From positions 1-15,745 of the forward strand of contig DEYX01000016.1 of NCBI GenBank assembly GCA_002365025.1: DNA of 15,745 nt. Direction: 5' to 3'. Position numbers and translations under genes: made by a program. How positions within the stretch are numbered: the first letter of the stretch is position 1; every line of letters begins with the position of its first letter. Source of the stretch: Hungatella sp. UBA3147. Its GTDB lineage: Bacteria > Bacillota > Clostridia > Lachnospirales > Lachnospiraceae. Below the pieces are notes generated by a model that had not been told where the DNA came from, did no database searches, and saw nothing but the letters and a program-made list of their open reading frames with translations. This document shows positions 1 to 7,260 of the stretch, in pieces.

Positions 1-452
1 TCCCCATCCAGATAAATGGCACCGTCAACGTTACTGTCTATTTCCTCATATTTTGGAAGCTGGTCATAAAGGCCCTGGGTGATATGGCTGTTCCCGTCAA
101 AAATCAGGGAATCACCCTTTCGGACGATCATATAGGCATACTTCGTTGCCAGATTCTCATTAACCTTTTCCAAAAAATCCATATCCTGAAACTGCTCTGG
201 GTCACTTTGTAAGATCTGGCCGATTTCCTTTTGTTCCGACCGGGTCAGGCGGTTAAATAACTGCAGGGAATTGCTTGACAGAAGATCAATCTGTTCCGTT
301 AAATCATAGGCTTTGCGGAACGCCTTCATCTGGTAATTGCCAAGCCCTGCCACCACTGCAAAGATCAGGATCAGAGGGATCACCGTTATAATCAAAAATG
401 CTACAACAAGACGGGTTCTCAATCTTAATTTCACTATTCTCGTCTCTCCCAT
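1..452 (-). CDS. Membrane sensor protein, probable histidine kinase, N-terminal part (cut by window edge)
   Basis: About 150 codons are visible and the reading frame continues beyond base 1. The product opens with a short basic stretch (KLRLRTRL) followed by one strongly hydrophobic segment at about residues 14-37, then a polar region rich in Glu, Gln and Leu that should lie outside the cell. This layout is usual for the sensor half of two-component histidine kinases. No kinase motif falls inside the window, so the assignment rests on the N-terminal layout only. The start is uncertain. The ATG at 452 has no good ribosome site, whereas a GTG at 434 is preceded by GGGAGA about 10 nt upstream and would give a protein starting MKLRLRTRLVV, which is more typical. 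A candidate promoter lies just upstream, so the gene is probably transcribed independently of the sugar locus. Confidence 0.6.
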   Translation of the reverse strand, partial: MGETRIVKLRLRTRLVVAFLIITVIPLILIFAVVAGLGNYQMKAFRKAYDLTEQIDLLSSNSLQLFNRLTRSEQKEIGQILQSDPEQFQDMDFLEKVNENLATKYAYMIVRKGDSLIFDGNSHITQGLYDQLPKYEEIDSNVDGAIYLDG

Positions 453-497
453 GCTCTGAAACTTTATTTATAACGAAAAATTAATATTTCTTAGGGT

Positions 498-506
498 ATT
501 ATAACA
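498..506 (-). promoter_or_regulatory. Candidate extended -10 promoter for the sensor gene
   Basis: On the minus strand TGTTATAAT is a perfect TATAAT preceded by the TGn extension, about 45 nt before the sensor gene start. No good -35 box is found at 16-18 nt, as is common for extended -10 promoters. The rest of the 453-640 stretch is AT-rich and holds nothing else recognisable. Confidence 0.4.
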
Positions 507-639
507 CACATGGACAAGAGAATTTATAAAACAATTCTAAAATTTACGGCATTATTGCATAATTCCCGAAATTTACCAGGAAACAAAGACATCCGGGCGA
601 TTAAAAAAGGAAAGCTCTAATCCTGCCATTTCCTTACAG

Positions 640-690
640 CTGATTAAAAATGCTGTATCCTTCCTATAAATGGAAGGATACAGCATTCAA
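640..690 (-). terminator. Intrinsic terminator after the dehydrogenase gene
   Basis: A perfect 16-bp inverted repeat (649-664 with 672-687) with a 7-nt loop is followed on the minus strand by TTTTT then AATCA. It begins 24 nt past the dehydrogenase stop and closes the EIIA-kinase-dehydrogenase unit. Confidence 0.88.
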
Positions 691-713
691 GATCTTTATT
701 CTTTATTTAAATT

Positions 714-1988
714 TTACAATTCCTTTGGATCTATACCAAAATGATCAAATAGAATCTTTTCTGCTTCCCCATTCCATAATCCCTTGTGCGCCTTACAGGA
801 ATCGCTTAGTTTCTTAAACAGCGGATCAGTGCTGCCCAGCGCTTCAAAGTCTTCAATGGCTGTCAAAGGCATATCAAATTGTGTATAGGCAAGCTTCTTT
901 CCACCAGGAATGGAAGGCAGATTCTTTGTTGCTTCTGCAATGCTGTCAATCCCTCCTACATGGGTGACCATAACTGCCGCTTCTATGGCTCCTTCTGCCG
1001 AGAGCTTATTGGCCTCAATAAGATCATCTGTATTACCGCCGGTGGTTCCCATGATATGAGTACTTGTATAGTGGCAGTTATAAAGATTGATTTCTGCTTT
1101 AAACTGGCTGTCTGACGGGCCGGCAAAGAAGTTCATACAGCCGTCAAAGGCCAGAAGCTTATCTCCCATCTCTGCAACCTCTTTCACAGGAACATATACA
1201 AACACGTCATCGTAGCCCTGGCCGCCTGTAATAGCCAATAAATCAGAAATGGGATCCTCCATCTTATCGGTATTTACATAAAGCAGTTCGATCCCTCTCT
1301 CCGTTGCGGATTCTTCTGAAATCACTTCCCTGGCCCGGGCAATCCGCTCATCGCTGATATCCGTAACAACTATCCTCTTCGGCTTATTTTCAAACTGAAG
1401 GCCATAGCTGACTGCTCCCAGACCCATCGGTCCGCAGCCTCCCATGATCAGGATACTTCCATCCGCTTTGGTCCCCATGGCATGATCATAATTCCGTTTG
1501 TTGGTATGATAGTTGGCATGAAATCCGCCTATGATACAGCTCATTGGTTCCCCCAAAGATGCCTCAAAAAAACTATCTCCCGTGTAGTCCAGCAGGCAGC
1601 CCAGTTCCATAACCTCGTTTGGCATGATGCAGTATGTACAGGCGCCTCCACAGAATTCATATGAATATCCCGGCGAATCCAGTTTTCCCATGTAATTTAA
1701 AGCAGGCTGCAGTGAAAACTTTTGTCCCGGCTGAAACTGTTCCTGCCACTTCTTTCCCACTTCTACAATCAGTCCTGAGCATTCATGACCAACGATCACC
1801 GGATTGGTATCTATATTCTGGGGCGCCCTTTTATGCTTTTTCCCCTGTTTTACCAGTTTATAAGTCGACATGCAGATGCTGTCACTCATGATTTTTACAA
1901 GAATCTCATTTTCAGCTATCTGCGGAAGTTCAAACTCTTCTAACCTTAAATCATCTGTGCCATACATTCTTACCGCTTTTGTTTTCAT
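714..1988 (-). CDS. sorE: Zinc-binding medium-chain dehydrogenase, L-sorbose-1-phosphate reductase (SorE) family
   Basis: This 424-residue cytosolic oxidoreductase resembles SorE, which in Klebsiella and lactobacilli interconverts L-sorbose 1-phosphate and D-glucitol 6-phosphate. Probable catalytic zinc ligands are Cys39 (DSICMS), His68-Glu69 (VGHE) and Glu147 (GEPMSC). The nucleotide-binding Rossmann loop is GGCGPMGLG at 183-191, with Asp210 at the end of the second strand (VVTD), which favours NAD(H). The four-cysteine structural zinc lobe of classical alcohol dehydrogenases is absent, as expected for this family. The reading frame extends upstream to 2003, but the ATG at 1988 is chosen because GGAGGAT sits 7 nt before it and the product then begins MKTKAVRMYG like its relatives. 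It is the last gene of its unit, 29 nt after the kinase gene. The true substrate here is unknown; a hexitol phosphate delivered by the neighbouring PTS is the likely one. Confidence 0.85.
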   Translation of the reverse strand: MKTKAVRMYGTDDLRLEEFELPQIAENEILVKIMSDSICMSTYKLVKQGKKHKRAPQNIDTNPVIVGHECSGLIVEVGKKWQEQFQPGQKFSLQPALNYMGKLDSPGYSYEFCGGACTYCIMPNEVMELGCLLDYTGDSFFEASLGEPMSCIIGGFHANYHTNKRNYDHAMGTKADGSILIMGGCGPMGLGAVSYGLQFENKPKRIVVTDISDERIARAREVISEESATERGIELLYVNTDKMEDPISDLLAITGGQGYDDVFVYVPVKEVAEMGDKLLAFDGCMNFFAGPSDSQFKAEINLYNCHYTSTHIMGTTGGNTDDLIEANKLSAEGAIEAAVMVTHVGGIDSIAEATKNLPSIPGGKKLAYTQFDMPLTAIEDFEALGSTDPLFKKLSDSCKAHKGLWNGEAEKILFDHFGIDPKEL

Positions 1989-2017
1989 ATATCTATCCTC
2001 CAACCATATTTATCAAT

Positions 2018-2953
2018 TTACTTCTGGATCTCCAGCAATTCTGCCTGCTGCATCAGTTCATCTACCAGACGGCGCCTAGGCGGCTTAGTCCCTATACTTG
2101 TAACCGCACCTGCCGAGGCTCCCATGCATAATCTGATGCAAGTTTCAAGGGGGAGCTTTTCATTCCAGGCGTATGCCATGGCCCCTACCAGGGCGTCTCC
2201 GGCTCCCACGGTTGAATGGGCTTTCACGCGAAGCCCGGGGCACCGGTACCGTTTATCCCCTGTTAAAAATAAAGCGCCCATCTGACCAAGGGAAATCGCC
2301 ACCATACCGGTTCCATGGTCCAGCAGCTTTTCTCCCATGGAAACCAGCTCCTGTTCCGATGCCCGGTAATCCATCTGGTAATAACGCTCCAGCTCGGAAC
2401 GGTTAGGCTTTAGCATATCCGGTGCTGCTTTTAAGGATTCGGCAAACAGCGGGCCATCTGCATCCAGCAGCACCTTTGCTCCTTTCCGGTGAACCTCTTC
2501 CGTGATCCTCCGGTATATATCCGTTGGTATGCCTGCCGGTATGCTTCCTGCAAGTACAAACAACGTATCAGGGCGTGCATAACCATTCAGCCTTTCCAGG
2601 AGATCTTCTAACTGCTCTGTTGACACCTCAGGTCCGGGTTCATTAAGCTCTGTTACTTCTCCATTTTCCTCCACCACCTTCAGATTCGTTCTCGTCTCCC
2701 CTTTTACTTCCACGAAATCTGTCTGAATACCCTGGTCGGTCAGCACATTTCTTATGATGGTGCCGCTGGTTCCTCCTAAAAACCCCATGGCAATGCTTTC
2801 ACCGCCTAATTCCTTAATGGTCTTGGAAACATTGATGCCTTTGCCTCCGGCATCTAACTCCACACGTTTTATTCTGTTTAAATCTCCCCGTTCAAACCGG
2901 TCAATATCTACGGTTTTATCAATGGCCGGATTCATCGTGACTGTAACAATCAT
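2018..2953 (-). CDS. fruK: 1-phosphofructokinase-like PfkB-family sugar kinase
   Basis: The 311-residue product belongs to the PfkB/ribokinase superfamily and most resembles FruK, which phosphorylates fructose 1-phosphate to fructose 1,6-bisphosphate. Visible motifs are the N-terminal TMNPAIDKTV (Asp12 sugar-binding region), the glycine-rich GGKGINVS at 36-43, the LAGSIP turn near 135-139, and the C-terminal GAGD at 250-253, whose Asp253 should be the catalytic base. The open frame reaches 3004, but the ATG at 2953 is the convincing start: it gives the canonical MIVTVTMNPA opening and has AGAGGTG about 6 nt upstream. That ATG overlaps the stop codon of the EIIA gene by one base (TAATG), so the two are translationally coupled. 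Tagatose-6-phosphate kinase (LacC) is the main alternative within the family, but the overall pattern looks FruK-like. Confidence 0.87.
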   Translation of the reverse strand: MIVTVTMNPAIDKTVDIDRFERGDLNRIKRVELDAGGKGINVSKTIKELGGESIAMGFLGGTSGTIIRNVLTDQGIQTDFVEVKGETRTNLKVVEENGEVTELNEPGPEVSTEQLEDLLERLNGYARPDTLFVLAGSIPAGIPTDIYRRITEEVHRKGAKVLLDADGPLFAESLKAAPDMLKPNRSELERYYQMDYRASEQELVSMGEKLLDHGTGMVAISLGQMGALFLTGDKRYRCPGLRVKAHSTVGAGDALVGAMAYAWNEKLPLETCIRLCMGASAGAVTSIGTKPPRRRLVDELMQQAELLEIQK

Positions 2954-3420
2954 TACGGACACCTCTTTCCTGTAAACATGGTAAGGATTTCTTCTGCACT
3001 GCATCCGGTGATCCGTTCCACATCGGCCGGATCGGCCAGGCAGTCTGCGATGATTGAGAGTATTTCCAAATGCTCCTCTCCCGCCCCTGCAATCCCTATG
3101 ACCAGTTTTACCATTTCTCCTCCCCAGTCTGTTCCCTCAGGGAATACCATAACTGCAATGCCGGAGCGCTTAACCGATTTTTTAGCTGCCTCTACGCCAT
3201 GGGGAAGTGCAATTCCATTGCCGATATTTGTGGAAAACGTCAGTTCACGCTGAAGCATTGCTTCTATGTAGGATTCTTCCACACAGCCGCACTGATAAAG
3301 CAGCTGCCCTACCTCCCTTATTACCGCCTCCTTTTCCCCGGGTCTACAATTTAAGCGGATATTCCCAAGTTCCAGAAGCTCTGCACTCTTCTCTACATTC
3401 TTTTTCCCGTAGCCAAACAC
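2953..3420 (-). CDS. mtlF: PTS EIIA component, mannitol/fructose family
   Basis: This 155-residue protein is a stand-alone EIIA of the mannitol/fructose class, which takes phosphate from HPr and passes it to the EIIB domain of a permease. The phosphorylation site is His74 in GNGIALPHG, and the second conserved histidine is His117 in GEEHLEIL. Length matches MtlF-type enzymes. The start is a GTG at 3420 with AGGAGG 9 nt upstream; no nearby ATG offers an alternative. It is the first gene of a three-gene unit and is the only EIIA in the window, so it probably serves both EIICB permeases encoded upstream. Its C-terminus overlaps the kinase start by one base. A promoter with a candidate activator site sits directly upstream. 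Confidence 0.88.
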   Translation of the reverse strand: MFGYGKKNVEKSAELLELGNIRLNCRPGEKEAVIREVGQLLYQCGCVEESYIEAMLQRELTFSTNIGNGIALPHGVEAAKKSVKRSGIAVMVFPEGTDWGGEMVKLVIGIAGAGEEHLEILSIIADCLADPADVERITGCSAEEILTMFTGKRCP

Positions 3421-3454
3421 GTTTCTTGCCCTCCTGTGTTAACTTTCTAACTAA

Positions 3455-3484
3455 ATTATAGGGGTGATATCTCCTCCTTTTCAA
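3455..3484 (-). promoter_or_regulatory. Promoter of the EIIA-kinase-dehydrogenase unit
   Basis: On the minus strand TTGAAA (3484-3479) and a perfect TATAAT (3460-3455) are separated by 18 nt. Transcription should start near 3448, giving a leader of about 28 nt that contains the EIIA ribosome site. The same pair with the same spacing precedes the permease unit at 8742-8771. Confidence 0.75.
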
Positions 3485-3500
3485 TGAAAACAAAATGGCT

Positions 3501-3525
3501 TTTGGCGCCATCTGATAACGCCAAA
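3501..3525. promoter_or_regulatory. Inverted-repeat candidate operator for the MtlR-type activator (copy 2)
   Basis: TTTGGC-N13-GCCAAA forms a 25-nt inverted repeat whose inner end lies 16 nt upstream of the -35 box, centred near -65. Its half-sites match those at 8788-8811. The reported Bacillus MtlR consensus, as I recall it, is built on TTGNCAC/GTGNCAA half-sites, to which these are similar. The binding protein is inferred, not shown. Confidence 0.6.
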
Positions 3526-3540
3526 TCTGAAATCAACAGA

Positions 3541-3570
3541 GAAAGCCGGACCCTATCGGGCCCGGCTTTC
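3541..3570 (-). terminator. Hairpin terminator after the MtlR-type regulator gene
   Basis: GAAAGCCGG (3541-3549) pairs with CCGGCTTTC (3562-3570), extended by an inner CCC/GGG, to give a GC-rich hairpin 15 nt past the regulator stop. The downstream tract on the minus strand (TCTGTTGATTTC) is only moderately T-rich, so termination may be partial. It separates the permease unit from the EIIA unit. Confidence 0.65.
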
Positions 3571-3584
3571 ACCTTGCTTTTATA

Positions 3585-5690
3585 TTATATCTTATCCAGA
3601 TATTGTTTGAAATATTGGTTTAAATACTGGGAAACCAAGGCTCTGATCTCCTCTTTTCCCCCATGCCTCACCGCTTCTAAGAATTCTTCCTCCTCGATCA
3701 GCCGCTCGCTTAACACACCCAGGATATCGCTGTTTTCCACCTCATGATCCCCCTTTGGCACAAGCATAATTAAGACAACACATACTCCTTTAAAATAAGG
3801 GTCACTGAATGGCTCTCCATCCTTTGTCTGGCACACCGAAAATACCGGCTTTACCACTCCTTCCGTCCTGGCATGAAGCAGGGCAAAGCTTAAGTCCGGA
3901 AATATCTGGCTGCACAGCCGTTCTCTCCTCATTAAATCCTCTTGAATGATGCTCTGCCGTTCCGGATAGGCAGCCAGCTTCTCGCTGACAGCAATCAGCA
4001 GCTCCTCAAAGGTGATCCCATTATTTACCCTTTGGTATTCCATAAGTCGAATGACATTTTTTATCTGAACGGCAATAAAATTCACCTGGTCTAATTGAAT
4101 GGTGAACTCTTTGTTATCCTGTTTTTTAGGCATAAATTCACACCGGCGTACCTTCCCTGCGATCTGCTCCATATCCTCAGCAGGAAGCAGAGGGCTTACA
4201 TACAGGATATCGGCCTCCTCCTTAATGGGTATGGTGGATACAAAGAAATCTGTTTTACTCAGCACGTAAGGAGACAGATCCGTCATACCATAGACTGATA
4301 ACTCCACCCTGTCTGCAAAATCCCTGGCAACCTTGGAAGACATAAGCCGTGAGATACCGATCCCGCTGGCGCAGACGATCCCTATATTCACCTTTCTCCG
4401 GCTTTCCTTCCTGCTTTCCATCCGAACCTCTGCCGCACCGAAATGAATGGCAAGAAACCCAATCTCTGATTCCGGCACTTCATAACCATACCGCCCTTCG
4501 ATCACCTTTGCAACGGTTCTGCAACGTTCAAATATGACCGGATAATCCTGCTTAATCTGTTCCAGCAAAGGATTCTGGATCTTCATGCCATTGGTTAAGC
4601 GGACCAGAGTCGGTTTAAGGTGGGCAATCAAGCCCTGGATTACAAATTCCTCATCCTGCTTCAGCAGATAGGCAATGCTGTCGTCATAACAGTCGATCAT
4701 CTCATTGACCACATCCCACAGTTCTCTGGATTCCTCTATTTCACTTCTTGACTTCTCATCAATATTCAGCTGCTGGATTTTGGAACCTTTAATATGCAGA
4801 CAAATATAGGCACACTCAATTTCCGGGATCTGAATCTGAAATTCAGCTTCCAGGGATTGGGTGATTCTCTTTGCCAGATCAAAATCCTGATCATTTTGCA
4901 GGCTGTCCGTCATGAGGGGGTTTTCCTCAATGATCTCCTGCCTTCGGATCCGGTTCACAGCAATCGCCACATGGATCACCAGTCCAAGATAGGAATCCTG
5001 GGTTAAATTGAGAATGCGTTTATCTCGGATTCTTAAGATGCAGGCTGTCACCCTTTTTACAATATCGTCATCTAAGATCCGGTAGATATTACGCTCACTT
5101 TTATTCTGAATCACATTTAATACGGACTGGTTCCTGTCCTCATACATCTCCTGTATAATCTCTGTATGGATGTTTTCATCAATAAACACACGCAGGGCAC
5201 GGCGGAAATCCCGTTCGCTGCCCTCAATGAACACACCATATCCAGGTTTTCTTTTTATTTCCAGATGATATTTATGAAACCACTCTTTAACCACCTCTAA
5301 ATCTGAACTGACGGTGGCCTCACTGACTCCAAATAAATCACTGTAGTAATACAGTTTTTTTAAGGTCTTATCCTTGAGAATCTCAAGGGTCAGGCGCTTC
5401 TGGCGTTCGATCCGGTCAGAAACATCAAGAGCATCATCCTCTTCCAGTTCAGCCTTTAAGGCTTCCATCTGATCTTTATCTCCCTCCAGCCAGATTCCGG
5501 TTCCCGTTTTTGAGCAAAAGGTGAACCCGTATTTTTTTAATACTCTGGGAATATACTCCAGCTCCCTTTGTACCGTTCTTTTGCTGATATGGATCTGATC
5601 CGCGAGCTGCTTAACGGGAACGGGCCCGTCCTCATTAAGAAGAGCCAGGACGATCTGCTGCATCCTGGGTGTAAAATCATGAACTGCCAT
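3585..5690 (-). CDS. mtlR: MtlR-type PRD-containing transcriptional activator (BglG/DeoR mosaic)
   Basis: The 701-residue product has the complete MtlR domain order. A helix-turn-helix lies at about 8-45 (ISKRTVQREL) and a second HTH-like region at about 100-150. PRD1 carries His240 (LVIHVA) and His299 (CLHIKG); PRD2 carries His357 (LIAHLK) and His416 (LAIHFG). An EIIB-like domain follows with Cys440 (IVCASGIGIS), and a C-terminal EIIA-like domain with His606 (ALLHART). In characterised MtlR proteins, phosphorylation of a PRD2 histidine by HPr activates, and modification of the EIIB/EIIA-like sites by the cognate PTS inhibits. The frame opens at a GTG (5699), but ATG 5690 is chosen because GGGAGG lies 8 nt before it. 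It overlaps the end of the preceding permease gene by 14 bases, so the regulator senses and is made together with that transporter. It most likely activates both promoters of this locus. An antiterminator role is unlikely, since the N-terminus is an HTH and not a CAT RNA-binding domain. Confidence 0.88.
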   Translation of the reverse strand: MAVHDFTPRMQQIVLALLNEDGPVPVKQLADQIHISKRTVQRELEYIPRVLKKYGFTFCSKTGTGIWLEGDKDQMEALKAELEEDDALDVSDRIERQKRLTLEILKDKTLKKLYYYSDLFGVSEATVSSDLEVVKEWFHKYHLEIKRKPGYGVFIEGSERDFRRALRVFIDENIHTEIIQEMYEDRNQSVLNVIQNKSERNIYRILDDDIVKRVTACILRIRDKRILNLTQDSYLGLVIHVAIAVNRIRRQEIIEENPLMTDSLQNDQDFDLAKRITQSLEAEFQIQIPEIECAYICLHIKGSKIQQLNIDEKSRSEIEESRELWDVVNEMIDCYDDSIAYLLKQDEEFVIQGLIAHLKPTLVRLTNGMKIQNPLLEQIKQDYPVIFERCRTVAKVIEGRYGYEVPESEIGFLAIHFGAAEVRMESRKESRRKVNIGIVCASGIGISRLMSSKVARDFADRVELSVYGMTDLSPYVLSKTDFFVSTIPIKEEADILYVSPLLPAEDMEQIAGKVRRCEFMPKKQDNKEFTIQLDQVNFIAVQIKNVIRLMEYQRVNNGITFEELLIAVSEKLAAYPERQSIIQEDLMRRERLCSQIFPDLSFALLHARTEGVVKPVFSVCQTKDGEPFSDPYFKGVCVVLIMLVPKGDHEVENSDILGVLSERLIEEEEFLEAVRHGGKEEIRALVSQYLNQYFKQYLDKI

Positions 5691-7023
5691 CTTCTCCACC
5701 TCCCATTAACCAGTTCAGGAGTTCCTTATAGCCAGACATATCCGTGAGATTATTGACTGTAAAGCATGGTCTATCAATTCCTGACAGGGAACGGGCAAAA
5801 TCCTTTTGACATACAATCACATCCGCGTCAGGCGGAATGCGGTCAGCTGATACATGAAACACTTCAATACCTGTTAAACCTTCTAACTTCAGCCTTTTCT
5901 TAAACAGCGCGCTGGCCATGGCACTGGAGCCCATGCCAACATCGCAAACAAAATAGATTTTGGCATGTTCCATTTTCTTCATTGGCATCCCTTCATCTTT
6001 CAGTAGCATTTCTTCATCCGCAACATTTTTTAGTTTCTTTCCAGACATAATCAGGCAGGACAGGAGGCAAGTCACCCCGGCAGATACAAATATCCCCATA
6101 AGGATTCCAAGCCAATGCTTTTTGTCTGCCATAATCAAGATCGTGATGATACTTCCAGGAGAAGCCGGTCCCAGAAGCCCGCTTCCGGTGACCATGAAAC
6201 AGTAATTTCCTGCAATGCTGCCTGCTATGGCAGCAGCTAATAACCGGATATCAGACAGTACATAGGGAAAGTAAACCTCATGGATGCCGCCCAGGGACTG
6301 AATAATAAGGCTGGAAAGCATTTGCTTTCTCATATTCCGGTAAACCAGGGTATAGGCAAGGAGAATTCCAAATCCCGGACCCGGATTGGTCTCTAAGAGA
6401 AATAAGATGGAACTTCCCTGCGTTTTCATCTGCTCCAATCCCAGGGGAAGGAAAAAGCCGTGATTGATCCAGTTATTAAAGAAAATGATTTTTAATGGTT
6501 CTACCACAAAGCTGATGAAAGGGATGACTCCCTTTGCGATCATTAGTGATAAGCCGTTTCCCAGAAAGGTGAGCAGCCATGCAGCCACTGGTACCAGCAT
6601 GTAATGGGTAAGTGCTCCGGCTAATAAACCAAGCCCCGATATATATAGGTTGCTAAAGAGCATTTCAAACCCTGCCGGAATCCGGTGCTTGATCCGGTCC
6701 AGACCCTTCCGGGATAAAAAACCGGCAATGCTGCCTGCTATGGCAGACAAAATCATAGCAGAAGCAGGTTCTGTCATGACAACAGCAGAAGCGGCAAGGG
6801 TGCCGGCTAAACCGCCGACATCCCCGCCGCACATCGTGCCTGCTTTGTATCCCATAAATACCGGAATTACCAGAAAAGATAAAATACTGGACATTTCAGG
6901 CAGGTATTTATTCTGGAATATCACTGCCGATAAAACTGACAGCAGCCCGGCTGTTACAAACAAAGGTATGCACTCGGCAATTACTCTGCTGTAATACTTC
7001 AGTATTCTCCCCGCAAACTTCAT
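5677..7023 (-). CDS. PTS EIICB permease, mannitol family, divergent second copy
   Basis: This 448-residue membrane protein fuses an EIIC channel (about 1-330, many hydrophobic segments) to a cytoplasmic EIIB domain (about 353-440). The EIIC domain keeps the substrate-site motif LGGIHEVYFPYVL (GGIHE at 245-249; the Glu is essential in E. coli MtlA), plus NINHG-like FNNWINHG and NPGPGFGILLAY. The EIIB phosphorylation site is Cys360 in FVCDVGMGSSAM. Its first 60 residues differ from the mannitol consensus: the VMPNIGAFIAWG stretch found in the neighbouring permease is replaced by ECIPLFVTAGLL. The ATG at 7023 has AAGGGG about 10 nt upstream. It follows the other EIICB gene by 237 nt, a gap filled by a structured element, and overlaps the regulator start. 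It may transport a different hexitol or pair with the first permease; the sequence cannot decide. Confidence 0.86.
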   Translation of the reverse strand: MKFAGRILKYYSRVIAECIPLFVTAGLLSVLSAVIFQNKYLPEMSSILSFLVIPVFMGYKAGTMCGGDVGGLAGTLAASAVVMTEPASAMILSAIAGSIAGFLSRKGLDRIKHRIPAGFEMLFSNLYISGLGLLAGALTHYMLVPVAAWLLTFLGNGLSLMIAKGVIPFISFVVEPLKIIFFNNWINHGFFLPLGLEQMKTQGSSILFLLETNPGPGFGILLAYTLVYRNMRKQMLSSLIIQSLGGIHEVYFPYVLSDIRLLAAAIAGSIAGNYCFMVTGSGLLGPASPGSIITILIMADKKHWLGILMGIFVSAGVTCLLSCLIMSGKKLKNVADEEMLLKDEGMPMKKMEHAKIYFVCDVGMGSSAMASALFKKRLKLEGLTGIEVFHVSADRIPPDADVIVCQKDFARSLSGIDRPCFTVNNLTDMSGYKELLNWLMGGGEDGSS

Positions 7024-7077
7024 TTATATAATTCCCCTTTTGAATCCGTATACATAAGTTTATTGTACCTTAGGTCC

Positions 7078-7203
7078 GCAGTGCAGCTGGTAAAACCGTA
7101 GGTTTTACCAGCTCACGGGCATTCGCCCTATGAAATAAGGCAGATATAAAATTTCTTATGTGCAGGCACAACGAAATTTTATACCTGTCTTATTTCGCAC
7201 TGC
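7078..7203. repeat. Compact palindromic element between the two EIICB genes
   Basis: Outer arms GCAGTGC (7078-7084) and GCACTGC (7197-7203) enclose three hairpins: a perfect 13-bp stem with a 3-nt loop (7085-7097/7101-7113), a GGGC-ATTC-GCCC mini-hairpin (7117-7128), and a 23-bp stem with two mismatched or wobble positions (7132-7154/7174-7196) whose loop contains a further TGTGC/GCACA stem. No T-run follows any hairpin on the minus strand, so it does not look like a terminator. Possible identities are a MITE or other dispersed palindromic repeat, or an intercistronic RNA structure that controls processing of the permease mRNA. Confidence 0.6.
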
Positions 7204-7260
7204 TCATTGCTATCGTGTACATTATATCATGATTCACAATCGGATACTAGGAAGGCTGTC

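Noticed and set aside
3585..5690. The regulator as a BglG/LicT-type RNA antiterminator.
   Set aside because: It begins with DNA-binding HTH regions, not the CAT RNA-binding domain, and it carries EIIB- and EIIA-like domains as in MtlR; no RAT-like leader hairpin was seen.
7078..7203. The palindromic element as an intrinsic terminator between the EIICB genes.
   Set aside because: No T-tract follows any of its hairpins on the minus strand, and no clear promoter for the second EIICB gene was found downstream.
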